Below are positions 33,606 to 43,100 of a stretch of 64,000 nucleotides of DNA, piece after piece. The translations under genes were made by a program, and so were the position numbers. Source of the DNA: Streptomyces cyanogenus (GTDB lineage: Bacteria > Actinomycetota > Actinomycetes > Streptomycetales > Streptomycetaceae); the NCBI RefSeq assembly GCF_017526105.1, contig NZ_CP071839.1:6920001-6984000 (forward strand), read 5' to 3'. Each line of letters begins with the position of its first letter. Position 1 is the first letter of the stretch. The notes under the pieces are model-generated. The model was given only the letters and a program-made list of their open reading frames with translations, had not been told where the DNA came from and did no database searches.

Positions 33606-34232
33606 ATGCCACCTCGCCGAAGCTACGACCAGTACTGCTCCGCAGCCCGCGCGCTCGACCTCGTCGGGGACCGCTGGACCCTGCTGATCGTCCGGGAACT
33701 GCTCGCCGGCCCGCGTCGCTACACGGACCTGCACGCGGACCTGCCCGGCGTGAGCACGGACGTACTCGCCTCACGGCTGAAGGACATGGAACGGGACGGA
33801 CTCGCCACCAGGCGCCGGCTGCCCCCGCCGGGCGCGGCCTACGTGTACGAACTCACCGGCCGGGGACGCGGGTTGCTGCCCGTCCTGCAGGCGCTGGGCA
33901 GCTGGGGCGAGGGCGAACTGGGCGAGCGCAGGCCCACGGACGCCGTGCGCGCCCACTGGTTCGCGCTGCCGCTGCTGCGCGCCCTGGACGGCGAGGGACT
34001 GGTCGAAGTCGGCCTGGACGAAGGGCGGTTCCACCTCCACGTCGGCACCGAGGACGGACCGGTGTACGGCGACGGACCCGCGCCCGGCGAGGCGGACGCG
34101 CGGCTGGTGATGGACGCGGCGACCTGCGAGGCCATCGCCCGCGGGGAGACGGGCCTGCGGGCGGCGGTACGGGACGGGCGGGTGACGGTGACCGGCGACG
34201 GCACGCTCGCCAAGGCGCTGCGGGAGGCGTGA
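33606..34232 (+). CDS. HxlR-family regulator with C-terminal SCP2-like domain
   Basis: A 208-residue regulator. Winged helix at about 8-105 (YCSAARALDLVGDRWTLLIVRELLAGPRRYTDL, VSTDVLASRLKDMERDGLA), then a C-terminal domain of about 95 residues (VYGDGPAPGEADARLVMDAATCEAIARGE) resembling sterol-carrier-like modules that can bind small ligands. Single Cys in the N-terminal region is DQYCSAARA. Probably auto-regulates and controls the divergent aminotransferase through the paired operators. Confidence 0.9.
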   Translation: MPPRRSYDQYCSAARALDLVGDRWTLLIVRELLAGPRRYTDLHADLPGVSTDVLASRLKDMERDGLATRRRLPPPGAAYVYELTGRGRGLLPVLQALGSWGEGELGERRPTDAVRAHWFALPLLRALDGEGLVEVGLDEGRFHLHVGTEDGPVYGDGPAPGEADARLVMDAATCEAIARGETGLRAAVRDGRVTVTGDGTLAKALREA

Positions 34233-34253
34233 GACCGGAACACGGCAAGGAGA

Positions 34254-34277
34254 AAGGCCCGCCGGCAGGCGGGCCTT
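34254..34277. terminator. Bidirectional terminator between convergent genes
   Basis: AAGGCCCGCC-GGCA-GGCGGGCCTT: a perfect 10-bp stem and 4-nt loop, between stops at 34232 and 34292. The A and T ends give short U-runs in both directions. Confidence 0.85.
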
Positions 34278-34291
34278 CGTGTCACCTTGGT

Positions 34292-35092
34292 TCACCCGCT
34301 CGGCGGCACCCGCGACGGCCGGCCCGACCCCCGCGTCAGCGTGTACCCGCCGATGCCGGCGAGGGCGGCCAGGACGGCGCCGACACCGGTCCACACCCAG
34401 CGGTCGGACCACCAGCCGGAGGACCAGCCGTCGTCCCGGCCGAAGCTGGACAGCACGGCCTTCTTCGAACCGTCCCCGTCCTGCCCGGACTTGACGGCGA
34501 TACCGGGGACGAGCGGCCTGCCCAGCGAGCCGTCCACCGCCGCCGCCCCGCCGATGTCCTTGGAGTCGACGCGCACCTCGGCGCCCACCGGCTGTCCGAG
34601 GTCGGCGGCGGCGAGGTCCACCACCGTCAGCCGGACGTAGTACGTGCCCGGCAGCGGGTCGTCGGCCCACGGCTCCGACCAGCCGCGCACCGTGCGCAGC
34701 ACACAGGCCAGCTCGACCGAGGCGGCGCCCTGCGCGGCGGTGCGGGTCTGGGCGCCGTACTGGCAGGCCTGGCGGCGCCGCAGACCGTCGTAGACGTCGA
34801 GCTGCCAGCTCTCGGAGCCGTGCGTGGCCGGGAGCTTCACCGTCGCCCTGACGGTGGGGCGCTGCCCGGTGTCCGCGGGGAACGACCAGTACAGGTAGTC
34901 GCCGGTGGAGCCGGAGGCGGTGGCCCGCTGCCCCTGCTCGATCTCGGTGGCCGTCCGGAAGGAGGAGCCCGCCCGGGTCGGCGCGTCACCGTCCGCCGAG
35001 GCGCTCGGGGAGGGCGAGGAGTCGGCGGCGGCCGGTCCGGCGGCCAGCCCCAGCGCCAGCAGCGCGGCGCCCAGCACTCGTGTGATCCGCAT
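34292..35092 (-). CDS. Exported membrane-anchored protein paired with the VWA gene
   Basis: A 266-residue protein without a recognised domain: signal peptide (ITRVLGAALLALGLAAGPAAA), extracytoplasmic beta-rich domain with two or three Cys (RRRQACQYG, VELACVL), and one C-terminal membrane segment (WVWTGVGAVLAALAGIGGYTL). The architecture is like that of the upstream VWA protein (signal, ectodomain, C-terminal anchor), and the genes overlap by 1 nt (TGATG), so the two probably form a cell-surface complex. Confidence 0.85.
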   Translation of the reverse strand: MRITRVLGAALLALGLAAGPAAADSSPSPSASADGDAPTRAGSSFRTATEIEQGQRATASGSTGDYLYWSFPADTGQRPTVRATVKLPATHGSESWQLDVYDGLRRRQACQYGAQTRTAAQGAASVELACVLRTVRGWSEPWADDPLPGTYYVRLTVVDLAAADLGQPVGAEVRVDSKDIGGAAAVDGSLGRPLVPGIAVKSGQDGDGSKKAVLSSFGRDDGWSSGWWSDRWVWTGVGAVLAALAGIGGYTLTRGSGRPSRVPPSG

Positions 35093-36354
35093 CAGTTCGT
35101 CCTCCAGACCGCGACCCGCCAGCGCGACAGCCAGCCCCACAGCAGACCGGCGAGGAAGCCGGTCAGCACCAGCAGACCGAGCAGCCACCAGCCCCGGCCG
35201 AGACCGAAGGCGGCCACGTCGTGGTGGCCCGACGGCCCGTCGACGACGTCGACGGTCAGCTCCAGCGGCAGGCCCGGGCTCGTCTTGACGCCGGCGGCGG
35301 CCGAGAAGGAGCTGGTGACCTGGAGGCACACCGTCTCCGCGGGCGCCGTGTCGTCGTCGCCGTCCGGCTTCGGATAGCGCAGACCGGTGGAGACGACATC
35401 GGTACGGCCGGTGCCGGCCGCCTCGCCGCGCACGATCTCCCGGCCGTGCACCGTCACCGCCCGCAGCAGCACCCCGTAGTTCGGATCCACGGCGCGGTCG
35501 TCCGCCACGCTCACCGCGGCACGCAGCTCCCGGCCGGGCTCGACGGCCACCTTGTACCAGCGCTGCTGCCCGAACTCCACGCGGTCGGTGTACAGCCCGG
35601 ACTTCAGCGTCGGCGCCTTCTCGCACCGGTCCGCGCCCTCGGTGGCCACCGGCGTGACCACCGGGTCGGCCGCCCGCTCGACCAGGTCGCCGACCCGGTC
35701 GCTCAGCTCCTCCTTGTGCCGTACGTCGGTGTACGTGCCACCGGTCGCGTCCGCGATGCAGCTGAGCTGGTCGCGGGTCTTGGCGTCCGGCACCAGGCCG
35801 AGGGTGTCGATGGTCAGCCCGATGCCCTTGGCCGCTATCTCGCGGGCCACCTCGCACGGGTCGAGCGGCTGGCAGGTGTCCTCGCCGTCACTGATCAGCA
35901 CGATACGGCGGGTGCCGGACCCGCCGTCCAGGTCGCCCGCCGCCTTCAGCAGCGCGGGCCCGATCGGGGTCCAGCCCGTCGGCGCCAGCGTGGCCACGGC
36001 CGTCTTCGCGTCGGTCCGGTTCAGCGGGCCGACCGGATAGAGCTGCTCGGTGTCCTTGCAGCCCTCCTTGCGGTCGTTGCCGCGGTAGTTGGCACCGAGC
36101 GTGCGGATACCGAGCCGGACCTCCTCCGGGGTCGCGTCCAGGACCTCGTTGAACGCCTGCTTCGCCGCGGCCATCCGGGTGCCGCCGTCGATGTCGCGGG
36201 TACGCATGGAACCGCTGACGTCCAGCACCAGTTCGACCTTCGGAGCGGACTGGTCCGTCTCGTCGGCGACCGCTCCGGCAGGGAACGCGATCCCGGCCGT
36301 CAGGGCGGCGAGCAGAGCACAGACGCCCGCCGCCAGCCGTTGTCTTGTGATCAT
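35092..36354 (-). CDS. Secreted/anchored von Willebrand factor A domain protein
   Basis: 420 residues: signal peptide about 1-30, VWA domain about 38-215 with MIDAS DVSGS (Asp45, Ser47, Ser49), TGWTPIGPALL, and ISDGEDTC; then a beta-rich ectodomain and a C-terminal membrane anchor (WWLLGLLVLTGFLAGLLWGWL). It probably binds a protein ligand through a metal ion outside the membrane. Coupled to the next gene by TGATG. Function unknown. Confidence 0.92.
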   Translation of the reverse strand: MITRQRLAAGVCALLAALTAGIAFPAGAVADETDQSAPKVELVLDVSGSMRTRDIDGGTRMAAAKQAFNEVLDATPEEVRLGIRTLGANYRGNDRKEGCKDTEQLYPVGPLNRTDAKTAVATLAPTGWTPIGPALLKAAGDLDGGSGTRRIVLISDGEDTCQPLDPCEVAREIAAKGIGLTIDTLGLVPDAKTRDQLSCIADATGGTYTDVRHKEELSDRVGDLVERAADPVVTPVATEGADRCEKAPTLKSGLYTDRVEFGQQRWYKVAVEPGRELRAAVSVADDRAVDPNYGVLLRAVTVHGREIVRGEAAGTGRTDVVSTGLRYPKPDGDDDTAPAETVCLQVTSSFSAAAGVKTSPGLPLELTVDVVDGPSGHHDVAAFGLGRGWWLLGLLVLTGFLAGLLWGWLSRWRVAVWRTN

Positions 36355-36363
36355 CGCCGGATC

Positions 36364-37971
36364 CTATTGATCAGACCGGCCGCGCTCCAAAACGAGGGGG
36401 TTCGGCAGGGAGGTCCAGCGGTCCCCCGGGGTCTCGGGGTCCAGCCGCATCAGGGTCAAGGCCTTCGCGGGCAGCGGGCCGTGACGCAGCGCCGCCAGGT
36501 CGGGGGTCGGTGCGAAGTCCGGCAGCGCGGTGGCGAGGGCCGCGCCGAGGGCCGGTCCCGAGCCCGCCGTGGCGGCCAGCGCGCCCGCCACCAGGGAGCC
36601 GAACAGCTTGCGGCGCAGGGCGGTGTCGTCGTCGGTGATCAGGCGGCCGGCGAGGGCGGGCGGGGCGATGCCGTGCCGGGCCAGCCGGGCGGGGCTGATC
36701 CGGATGTCGGCCAGGTCGCGGTAGACCAGGCGCAGCGGGCTGCCGTCGGCCGCCAGGACGACCAGCAGGTTCTGGCCGTGCGCCTCCAGGGCCACGCCGA
36801 GATCCAGCAGCCGCAGCCCCACCGCGAGCGCCAGCCGGGTGAACGCGGCCAGCCAGGCCGGGGAGCCGGGCAGGGACGTGGTGGCGAGCGCGGCCACCGG
36901 CACGACCCGCTCGCCCGGCCCCGCGTACACCTGCGGCGACTCCCGCAGCAGGGCGGCCAGGTCGGGGGAGTGGGCCGTGGCCGCGCCCAGCGTGCGGGTG
37001 ATGTGCAACAGGCCGTCGGTGCGCGCCGCCAGGTCCTCGGCGAAGGCGGACAGGGCCGCTGCGGACCGCACCGAGGACACGGAGATGTCCCGCACCGACG
37101 ACGTCAGCCGGGCGCTCAGCGCCGTCTTGACGTGCGGGCCGCCGGGCAGCGCCAGGGTGCGCAGCGACATCAGCGGACGGGCCGGGCGCCAGACGTCGTA
37201 CGACCGCCCGAGCACATGCGCGGCCTGCCAGGGGTGCACCGGCAGCAGCAGCCGCTTCCCGTCGCGGAGTTCGTCCGGCCAGTCGCCGGACAGCAGGCAG
37301 TCGGCCGCCGGAACCGGCACCGTCCCCAGCTCCACCACCGGCCCGTGCTCGGGGCCGTACGCCAGCTGGTCCGCCACCGAGAAACCGGGCCGGGACCGGC
37401 AGTTCGGGTGGAACGGGTGCCCGTCGACCACCCGCCGCTCCCACTCCCAGTCCTCTCCCGGGCCCTCGGCAAGCCGGACCCCCGCCGGCCACTCCCGCGG
37501 ATGATCCGCGCCGGCCCGGGACAGCGCCAGCGAGGCCACGCTGTGCGCCAGTTCCGCCGCGAAGGCGGACGAGTGCCGCACCCCGAGCGCCGCCACCAGC
37601 CGCGCCGGATCGTCGTACCGCTCCCGGTCCAGGCGCACGGCGCCGACGTACGCGCCGGTGGCGTACGGGTCCGCGGGCGGCCCGTACAGGGTCCGGCCGT
37701 CGGCCAGGCGCAACGCGAGACCGTGCGCCCCGGACACCCGGCCCGCGAGCCACGGCAGCGGCTCGTGGGCCAGCGCCCGCCACAGCCGGGTCAGCACGGC
37801 GGCGCGGGCACCCGGCAGCCGAGCCGTGTACCGGGGCAGCAGGCCGGGCCGGACGGCGGCCAGCTCCTCGGCGATCCCGGCGTCGGTGGTGGGGGGACGG
37901 TGCACGGTCGGCTCCTCGGGTACACGGCGCACGACACGATTGTCCGGGACGGCAGCCATACTGATCGTCAC
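36364..37971 (-). CDS. NIS siderophore synthetase (IucA/IucC family), copy 1
   Basis: A 535-residue ATP-dependent synthetase that would condense a carboxylate (such as citrate) with an amine or hydroxamate. ATP/substrate motif GHPFHPNCRSRPGFS (184-198; the usual Lys is Arg192), LLPVHPWQ, and C-terminal EAHGQNLLV and FHARDP-like region (LVYRDLADIRIS). The start could also be the ATG at 37959. It is divergent from the second copy with 62 bp in between. No hydroxylase, decarboxylase or importer gene is adjacent. Confidence 0.9.
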   Translation of the reverse strand: MTISMAAVPDNRVVRRVPEEPTVHRPPTTDAGIAEELAAVRPGLLPRYTARLPGARAAVLTRLWRALAHEPLPWLAGRVSGAHGLALRLADGRTLYGPPADPYATGAYVGAVRLDRERYDDPARLVAALGVRHSSAFAAELAHSVASLALSRAGADHPREWPAGVRLAEGPGEDWEWERRVVDGHPFHPNCRSRPGFSVADQLAYGPEHGPVVELGTVPVPAADCLLSGDWPDELRDGKRLLLPVHPWQAAHVLGRSYDVWRPARPLMSLRTLALPGGPHVKTALSARLTSSVRDISVSSVRSAAALSAFAEDLAARTDGLLHITRTLGAATAHSPDLAALLRESPQVYAGPGERVVPVAALATTSLPGSPAWLAAFTRLALAVGLRLLDLGVALEAHGQNLLVVLAADGSPLRLVYRDLADIRISPARLARHGIAPPALAGRLITDDDTALRRKLFGSLVAGALAATAGSGPALGAALATALPDFAPTPDLAALRHGPLPAKALTLMRLDPETPGDRWTSLPNPLVLERGRSDQ

Positions 37972-38033
37972 CGGCTCCCGGACGGCGCACCCGCGTGCGC
38001 GGGGAAGACCGCGGACCCCAGGACGAAGAACGA

Positions 38034-39533
38034 ATGGATCGCGTGGACCTCACACCCCCCACCGGCGCCGTCGGCCGCCGGGCCGACGCGTACGCGACCG
38101 CGCCCCTGCTCAACTGCCTGCTGCGGGAGGTGGCCGAGCCGCTCCCCGGCGCCGGGGACCGGCGCGTGCACCGGCTGCCGGACGGACGGCTGCTGCGGGT
38201 GCGCCCCGGGCGGCGCCCCGCGGACCCCGAGGTGTACACGGCCGGGACCTGGCGCCCGATCGGCCACCCGGAGCTGGTCAAACTGGTCGCCGAGGAGCTG
38301 CGCCGGCACACCGGGCTGCCCGGCGGCGACCTGCCCGCCGAGATGATCGACAGCCGGGAGGCGGTCGCCGCCCTGCTCACCGCCCGGGCCCGGGCCACGG
38401 CACCCGCGGACCCGTATCTGCGCTCCGAGCAGTCCCTGCTCACCGGCCATCCCCACCACCCGGCGCCCAAGGCGCGCGGTGGCGGTCCGGTCGCCTCCTG
38501 GCTGCCGTACGCCCCCGAGGCGCACGCCCGCTTCCCGCTGGTGCTGCTCGGCGTCCGCGAGGACCAGGTGGCCGAGGAGGGCGACACCCGCGCCCTGGAC
38601 GCCTTCGGCACCGCCCCGCCCGGCTACCGGCTGCTGCCCGCCCACCCCTGGCAGCTCGACCTGGTCGCCCGGGACCTCGCCCCCGCCTTCGCCGACGGCC
38701 GGCTGCTGCGGCTCGGCACGACGGCGTCCGAGGCCTGGCCCACGGCCGCCGTCCGCACGGTGTACGAGCCGCGCCGCGACCTGTTCCTGAAGTTCAGCCT
38801 GGACGTCCGCATCACCAACGACATCCGCCGGCTGTGGCGCCACGACCTGCAGCGGCTCCGCCGCACGGACACCGCCGCCGGACAGGCGTTCGCGGCGATG
38901 GGCCCGCCCGCGGCCTGGCTGAGCGACCGCGGCTACCGCACCGCCGCCTTCGCCTTCGAGGAACTGGCGGTGCTGGTCCGCGACGGGCTGCGCGGGCACC
39001 TGCTGCCGGACGCGACCCCGCTGCTCGCGGCCGGGCTCGCCGAGGGCTTCGAGGGCAGCCCGCTGGCCGCCGCCCCCGACCCGGCCGGCTGGTGGGAGGC
39101 CTATCTGCGGCAGGTCGTGCCGCCCGCCCTGACCGCGTTCGACACGCACGGGGTCGTCCTGGAGGCCCACCTGCAGAACACGCTCGTCGCCGTGGACAGG
39201 GCAGGCACCCCCGTGCAGGCCCTGTTCCGGGACGCCGAGGGCACCAAGCTGCTGCCCGACGTGACCCGGGCCGCCGGCTGGCAGCGGCTGGTGTACTGCC
39301 TGGTCGTCAACCACCTCACCGAGATCGCCGGCGCCCTCGCCGACCACCATCCCGGCCTCGACCCGTGGCCCGCCGCCCGCCGCGAACTCGCCCGGCACCC
39401 GCTGCCCGAGATCCCCGCCCTGCTCACCGCGCCGACCCTGCCCGGCAAGACCAACCTGCTGCTGCGCTGGACCGGGGCGGACGGCGCGGACGCCCGCTAC
39501 CTGCCGCTGCCGAACCCGCTGGCCGGTGCCTGA
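38034..39533 (+). CDS. NIS siderophore synthetase (IucA/IucC family), copy 2
   Basis: A 499-residue paralog of the divergent gene. Canonical motif GHPHHPAPKARGG (138-150, Lys present), LLPAHPWQLD, LKFSLDVRITNDIRRLW and EAHLQNTLVAVD. The ATG at 38034 follows AGGACGAAG; a GTG 3 codons later is possible. The two synthetases may add two amines in sequence to one citrate. I see no iron-box (DtxR/DmdR-type) palindrome in the 62-bp divergent promoter region. Confidence 0.9.
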   Translation: MDRVDLTPPTGAVGRRADAYATAPLLNCLLREVAEPLPGAGDRRVHRLPDGRLLRVRPGRRPADPEVYTAGTWRPIGHPELVKLVAEELRRHTGLPGGDLPAEMIDSREAVAALLTARARATAPADPYLRSEQSLLTGHPHHPAPKARGGGPVASWLPYAPEAHARFPLVLLGVREDQVAEEGDTRALDAFGTAPPGYRLLPAHPWQLDLVARDLAPAFADGRLLRLGTTASEAWPTAAVRTVYEPRRDLFLKFSLDVRITNDIRRLWRHDLQRLRRTDTAAGQAFAAMGPPAAWLSDRGYRTAAFAFEELAVLVRDGLRGHLLPDATPLLAAGLAEGFEGSPLAAAPDPAGWWEAYLRQVVPPALTAFDTHGVVLEAHLQNTLVAVDRAGTPVQALFRDAEGTKLLPDVTRAAGWQRLVYCLVVNHLTEIAGALADHHPGLDPWPAARRELARHPLPEIPALLTAPTLPGKTNLLLRWTGADGADARYLPLPNPLAGA

Positions 39534-39651
39534 CCTGCCGCCGCATGCGACAACTCGTGATGCCGGGGCGTCAGTCGAGCCGTACGCCCGGACATCGAAG
39601 CCGGGAGGCGGTAGCGTTATGGTCAGCGTGAGGCGCGATCGGGGGGGCTCG

Positions 39652-40131
39652 ATGTTGTCTGAAGCGATGGTGGCAATGGCCGCCGCAGGTGGTAGCGCGG
39701 TCGTCCAAGCGGCGGGCACCGACGCCTGGGAGGGCTTGCGCGCACGGGTGGCCCGGCTTCTGGGACGCGGTGCGGCGCAGGGAGAGCAGGACGCACTGGC
39801 GCGACTGGACCGTACGCGCACTGCTCTGGAATCCGCCGGCGATGACGACATGGCCGACGCCCGCACCCGCCAACAGGCCGCTTGGCAGACTCGTTTCCAG
39901 GATCTTCTGGAAGGGCTGCACGAGGCGGAGCGGCAGGCGGCGGTCGCCGAGTTGGAGGCCGTCGTCGCCCAGGTGCCCCCTCCGCGTCCGGGTATGGCCG
40001 CCGGCGACGGAGGGCTGGTAGCACATCACGTGAGCGTGAGGGCCGACGGTGGAATCGCCGGTGGTGTCAACAACATCGGGGATGTGACGCTGGGCGCGAA
40101 CCCTTCCAAGCCGGAACGGGAACATCCCTGA
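39652..40131 (+). CDS. Small helical protein coupled to the NB-ARC/TPR gene
   Basis: 159 residues, unknown family. A short hydrophobic N-terminal stretch (SEAMVAMAAAGGSAVVQAAG), a helical charged middle (RARVARLLGRGAAQGEQDALARLDRTRTAL) and a C-terminal segment (HHVSVRADGGIAGGVNNIGDV) resembling the short peptide-like repeats seen around bacterial NB-ARC proteins. The ATG at 39652 has a run of G about 5 nt upstream; an upstream ATG at 39619 is possible. It ends 62 nt before the next chosen start. Probably a partner or effector of that ATPase. Confidence 0.75.
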   Translation: MLSEAMVAMAAAGGSAVVQAAGTDAWEGLRARVARLLGRGAAQGEQDALARLDRTRTALESAGDDDMADARTRQQAAWQTRFQDLLEGLHEAERQAAVAELEAVVAQVPPPRPGMAAGDGGLVAHHVSVRADGGIAGGVNNIGDVTLGANPSKPEREHP

Positions 40132-40193
40132 CCCGCTCCGGCAATTCCGACCATCCAGGCCAGCACCCCTATGCCCCGACGGTCAGCGGTGCC

Positions 40194-43100
40194 GTGGCCG
40201 GCCAGCACATACGCATGCAGAACGCCTACTTCGGTGTCTCTGCAAGGAAAGCACCCCTCGCCGTCACTCTCGCCGCCCCGCAGGGCGAGCGCGATCCCGC
40301 GCTCCCGCTGCGCGGGCGTGAGGCGCTGGTCGGGCAACTGAGAGACGTGCTGGCCGGACACTCTCCCGACCGATTACTGGTGCTCTGCGGGATGGGCGGC
40401 TGCGGCAAGACCGCCCTCGCTCTGGAACTCGTCCATCACGCCCGGACGGCCGGCCTGTGCCCGGGTGGTGTGTGGTGGGTGGACGCACGGCAGGGCGCCA
40501 CACTGGAGGCTGGTCTCCAGGCTGTGGCACGGCAGGCCGGGGCCACCCAGGAAGAGCTGGAAGCCGGCGATGTCGCCGATGCGCTGTGGCGCCGGCTGGA
40601 GGCTCTGCGCTCCCGCTGGCTGCTCGTCGTCGACAACGCAGACGACCCCGACCTGCTGAACGGGGCCGGCCGGCTGTCCTCCGAGACGGGCTGGATCCGC
40701 CCGCACGGCCACCCCACCGGACTGGTCCTCGTGACGACCCGCGATGCGTCGCAGGCGACCTGGGGACCCCGCGCCGTACTGCATCCGGTGACCGTCCTGC
40801 AGACCGATCAGGCAGCCGAGGTTCTCGTCGACCACACGAAGGGCCGAGCGGGCACGGTGCAGGACGCTCGGGCACTGGCCGACCGACTCGGCGGACTGCC
40901 CCTGGCCCTGCGTCTGGCCGGAACCTATCTCTCCGAGACCACCGCCACACCGCCGAGGTTCCGGGCGCCGGGGACCCCCGCATCGTTCAGCTCGTACGAG
41001 AGGGCACTGGCGTCCGGCCCGGACACCACCGGCCTGCAGGGGATCGTCGCGAGCGTCTGGGACCTGTCCCTGCAACTGCTCGAACGACGCCGCCTGTTGT
41101 ACGCGCGACAGGTACTCGCGCTGCTCGCCGGCTTCGCCGACGCCGCCGTCCCCTACGACCTGCTGCTCGTTCCCGAGGCCATCGCCGGGGTCCGTTCGTT
41201 CGCAGGACTGGACGGTCCCGCGCTGTGGCACCACCTTCACTCCCTCAGCACGCTCGGGCTCATCGATCTCCTTCCCGCGTCACCGGAGAACCCGCTGCCG
41301 ATCGCCCGCCTCCACCCTCTCGTGCGCGTGACGAACCGGACTCCGCAAGGAGTCGCCGACGCCGCGTTCCTGACACGGCTGGCGACTCGGGCCGACGAGG
41401 TCGATCCGCCGGAGTCGCCGACGACGTGGCCCTGGTGGGACGCACTCGGTCCGCACGCTCTGGACCTGCCGCGCCATTGCGCCGACGACCGCCTTCCCCT
41501 GGCAGAGCTCGTCGATTCCGCCGTCCTGGCCTGTCGGTATCTGATCGCTCGCGGACTGCACGACCAGGCCTTCCACGAACTCACCCCCCTCCTCGACAGG
41601 TGCCGCCGGGACCTGGGTGAGGAGCATCCGAGCACTCTCGGCACCCGCCACAGCCTTGCCGAGGTCCTGTCCGGGCTGGGAGAGCAGGAGGCTGCCCGGG
41701 CGGAGTTCGGGGCGGTGCTGGAGATGCGGCGCCGCGTGCTGGGTGAGGAACGCCCGGACACGCTCACCACCCGTCACGATCTCGCGGAGGTCCTGTCCGG
41801 GCTGGGTGAGCGGGAGGCTGCCCGGGCGGAGTTCGAGGCGGTGCTGGAGATCCGGCGCCGCGTGCTGGGCGATGAACACCTCGACACGCTCACCACCCGC
41901 CTCTATCTCGCCGGAATCCTGGTCGGCAGCTCGGGCCAGCGGGAGGCAGCCCGGGCGGAGTACGAGGAGATGCTACACATCGCGCGCCGGGTGCTGGGCG
42001 AGGAGCATCCCGGCACGCTCGCCGTCCGGCACGGTCTGGCGTGGGTCCTGGACGGGCTGGGTGAGCGGGAGGCTGCCCGGGCCGAGTACGAGGCGGTGCT
42101 GGACATCGCGCGCCGGGTGCTGGGCGAGGAGCACCCCAGCACCCTCACCATCCGCAACAGCCGCGCGTGGGTCCTGGACGGGCTGGGGGAGAAGGAGACC
42201 GCCCGGACTGAGCACGAGGCCGTGCTGCGGGTGCAGCGCCGCAAGCTGGGTGAGGAGCACCCCGACACGCTCGCCACCCGGCACGGCCTGGCGTGGGTCT
42301 TCGCCGGGCTGGGGGAGAGGGAGGCCGCCCGGGCGGAGTTCGAGGCGGTGCTGGAGATCGGGCGCCGCAAGCTGGGTGAGGAGCACCCCGACACCCTCGC
42401 CGTCCGGCACGGTCTGGCGTGGGTCCTGGACGGGCTGGGGGAGAACGACGCTGCCCGGGCGGAGTTCGAGGCGGTGCTGGACATCGGGCGCCGGGTGCTG
42501 GGTGAGGAGCACCCCGACACCCTCGCCGTCCAGCACAATCTGGCCTGGGTCCTGGAAGGGCTGGGTGAGAAGGAGGCTGCGCGGGCGGAGTTCGAGGCGG
42601 TGCTGGAGATCCGGCGTCGGGTGCTGGGCGAGGAGCACCCCGACACGCTCACCACCCGGCACAACCTGGCGTGGGTCCTGGAAGGGCTGGGGGAGAACGA
42701 GGCCGCCCGGGACGAGTACCGAGGGGTGTTGGAGATCCGGCGGCGGGTGCTGGGTGAGGAGCACCCCGACACGCTCACCACCTGGCACAACCTGGCCTGG
42801 GCCTTGGGCGGGCTGGGCGAGAAGGAAGCTGCCCGGGACGAGTACCGAGGGGTGTTGGAGATCCGGCGGCGGGTGCTGGGCGAGGAGCACCCCGACACGC
42901 TCACCACCCGGCACAACCTGGCCTGGGTCCTGGACGGGCTGGGGGAGAACGAGGCCGCCCGGGCGGAGTACGAGGGAGTGCGGGAGATCCGGCGGCGGGT
43001 GCTGGGCGAGGAGCGCCCCGACACGCTCACCACCCGCCACAATCTCGCCGGGGTCCTCGACGACCTGGGCCGGCGGGACGCCGCGCGGGCGGAGTTCGAG

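Noticed and set aside
37972..38033. Iron-box (DtxR/DmdR-type) operator between the NIS synthetases
   Set aside because: I found no palindrome resembling TTAGGTTAGGCTAACCTAA in the gap or just around it.
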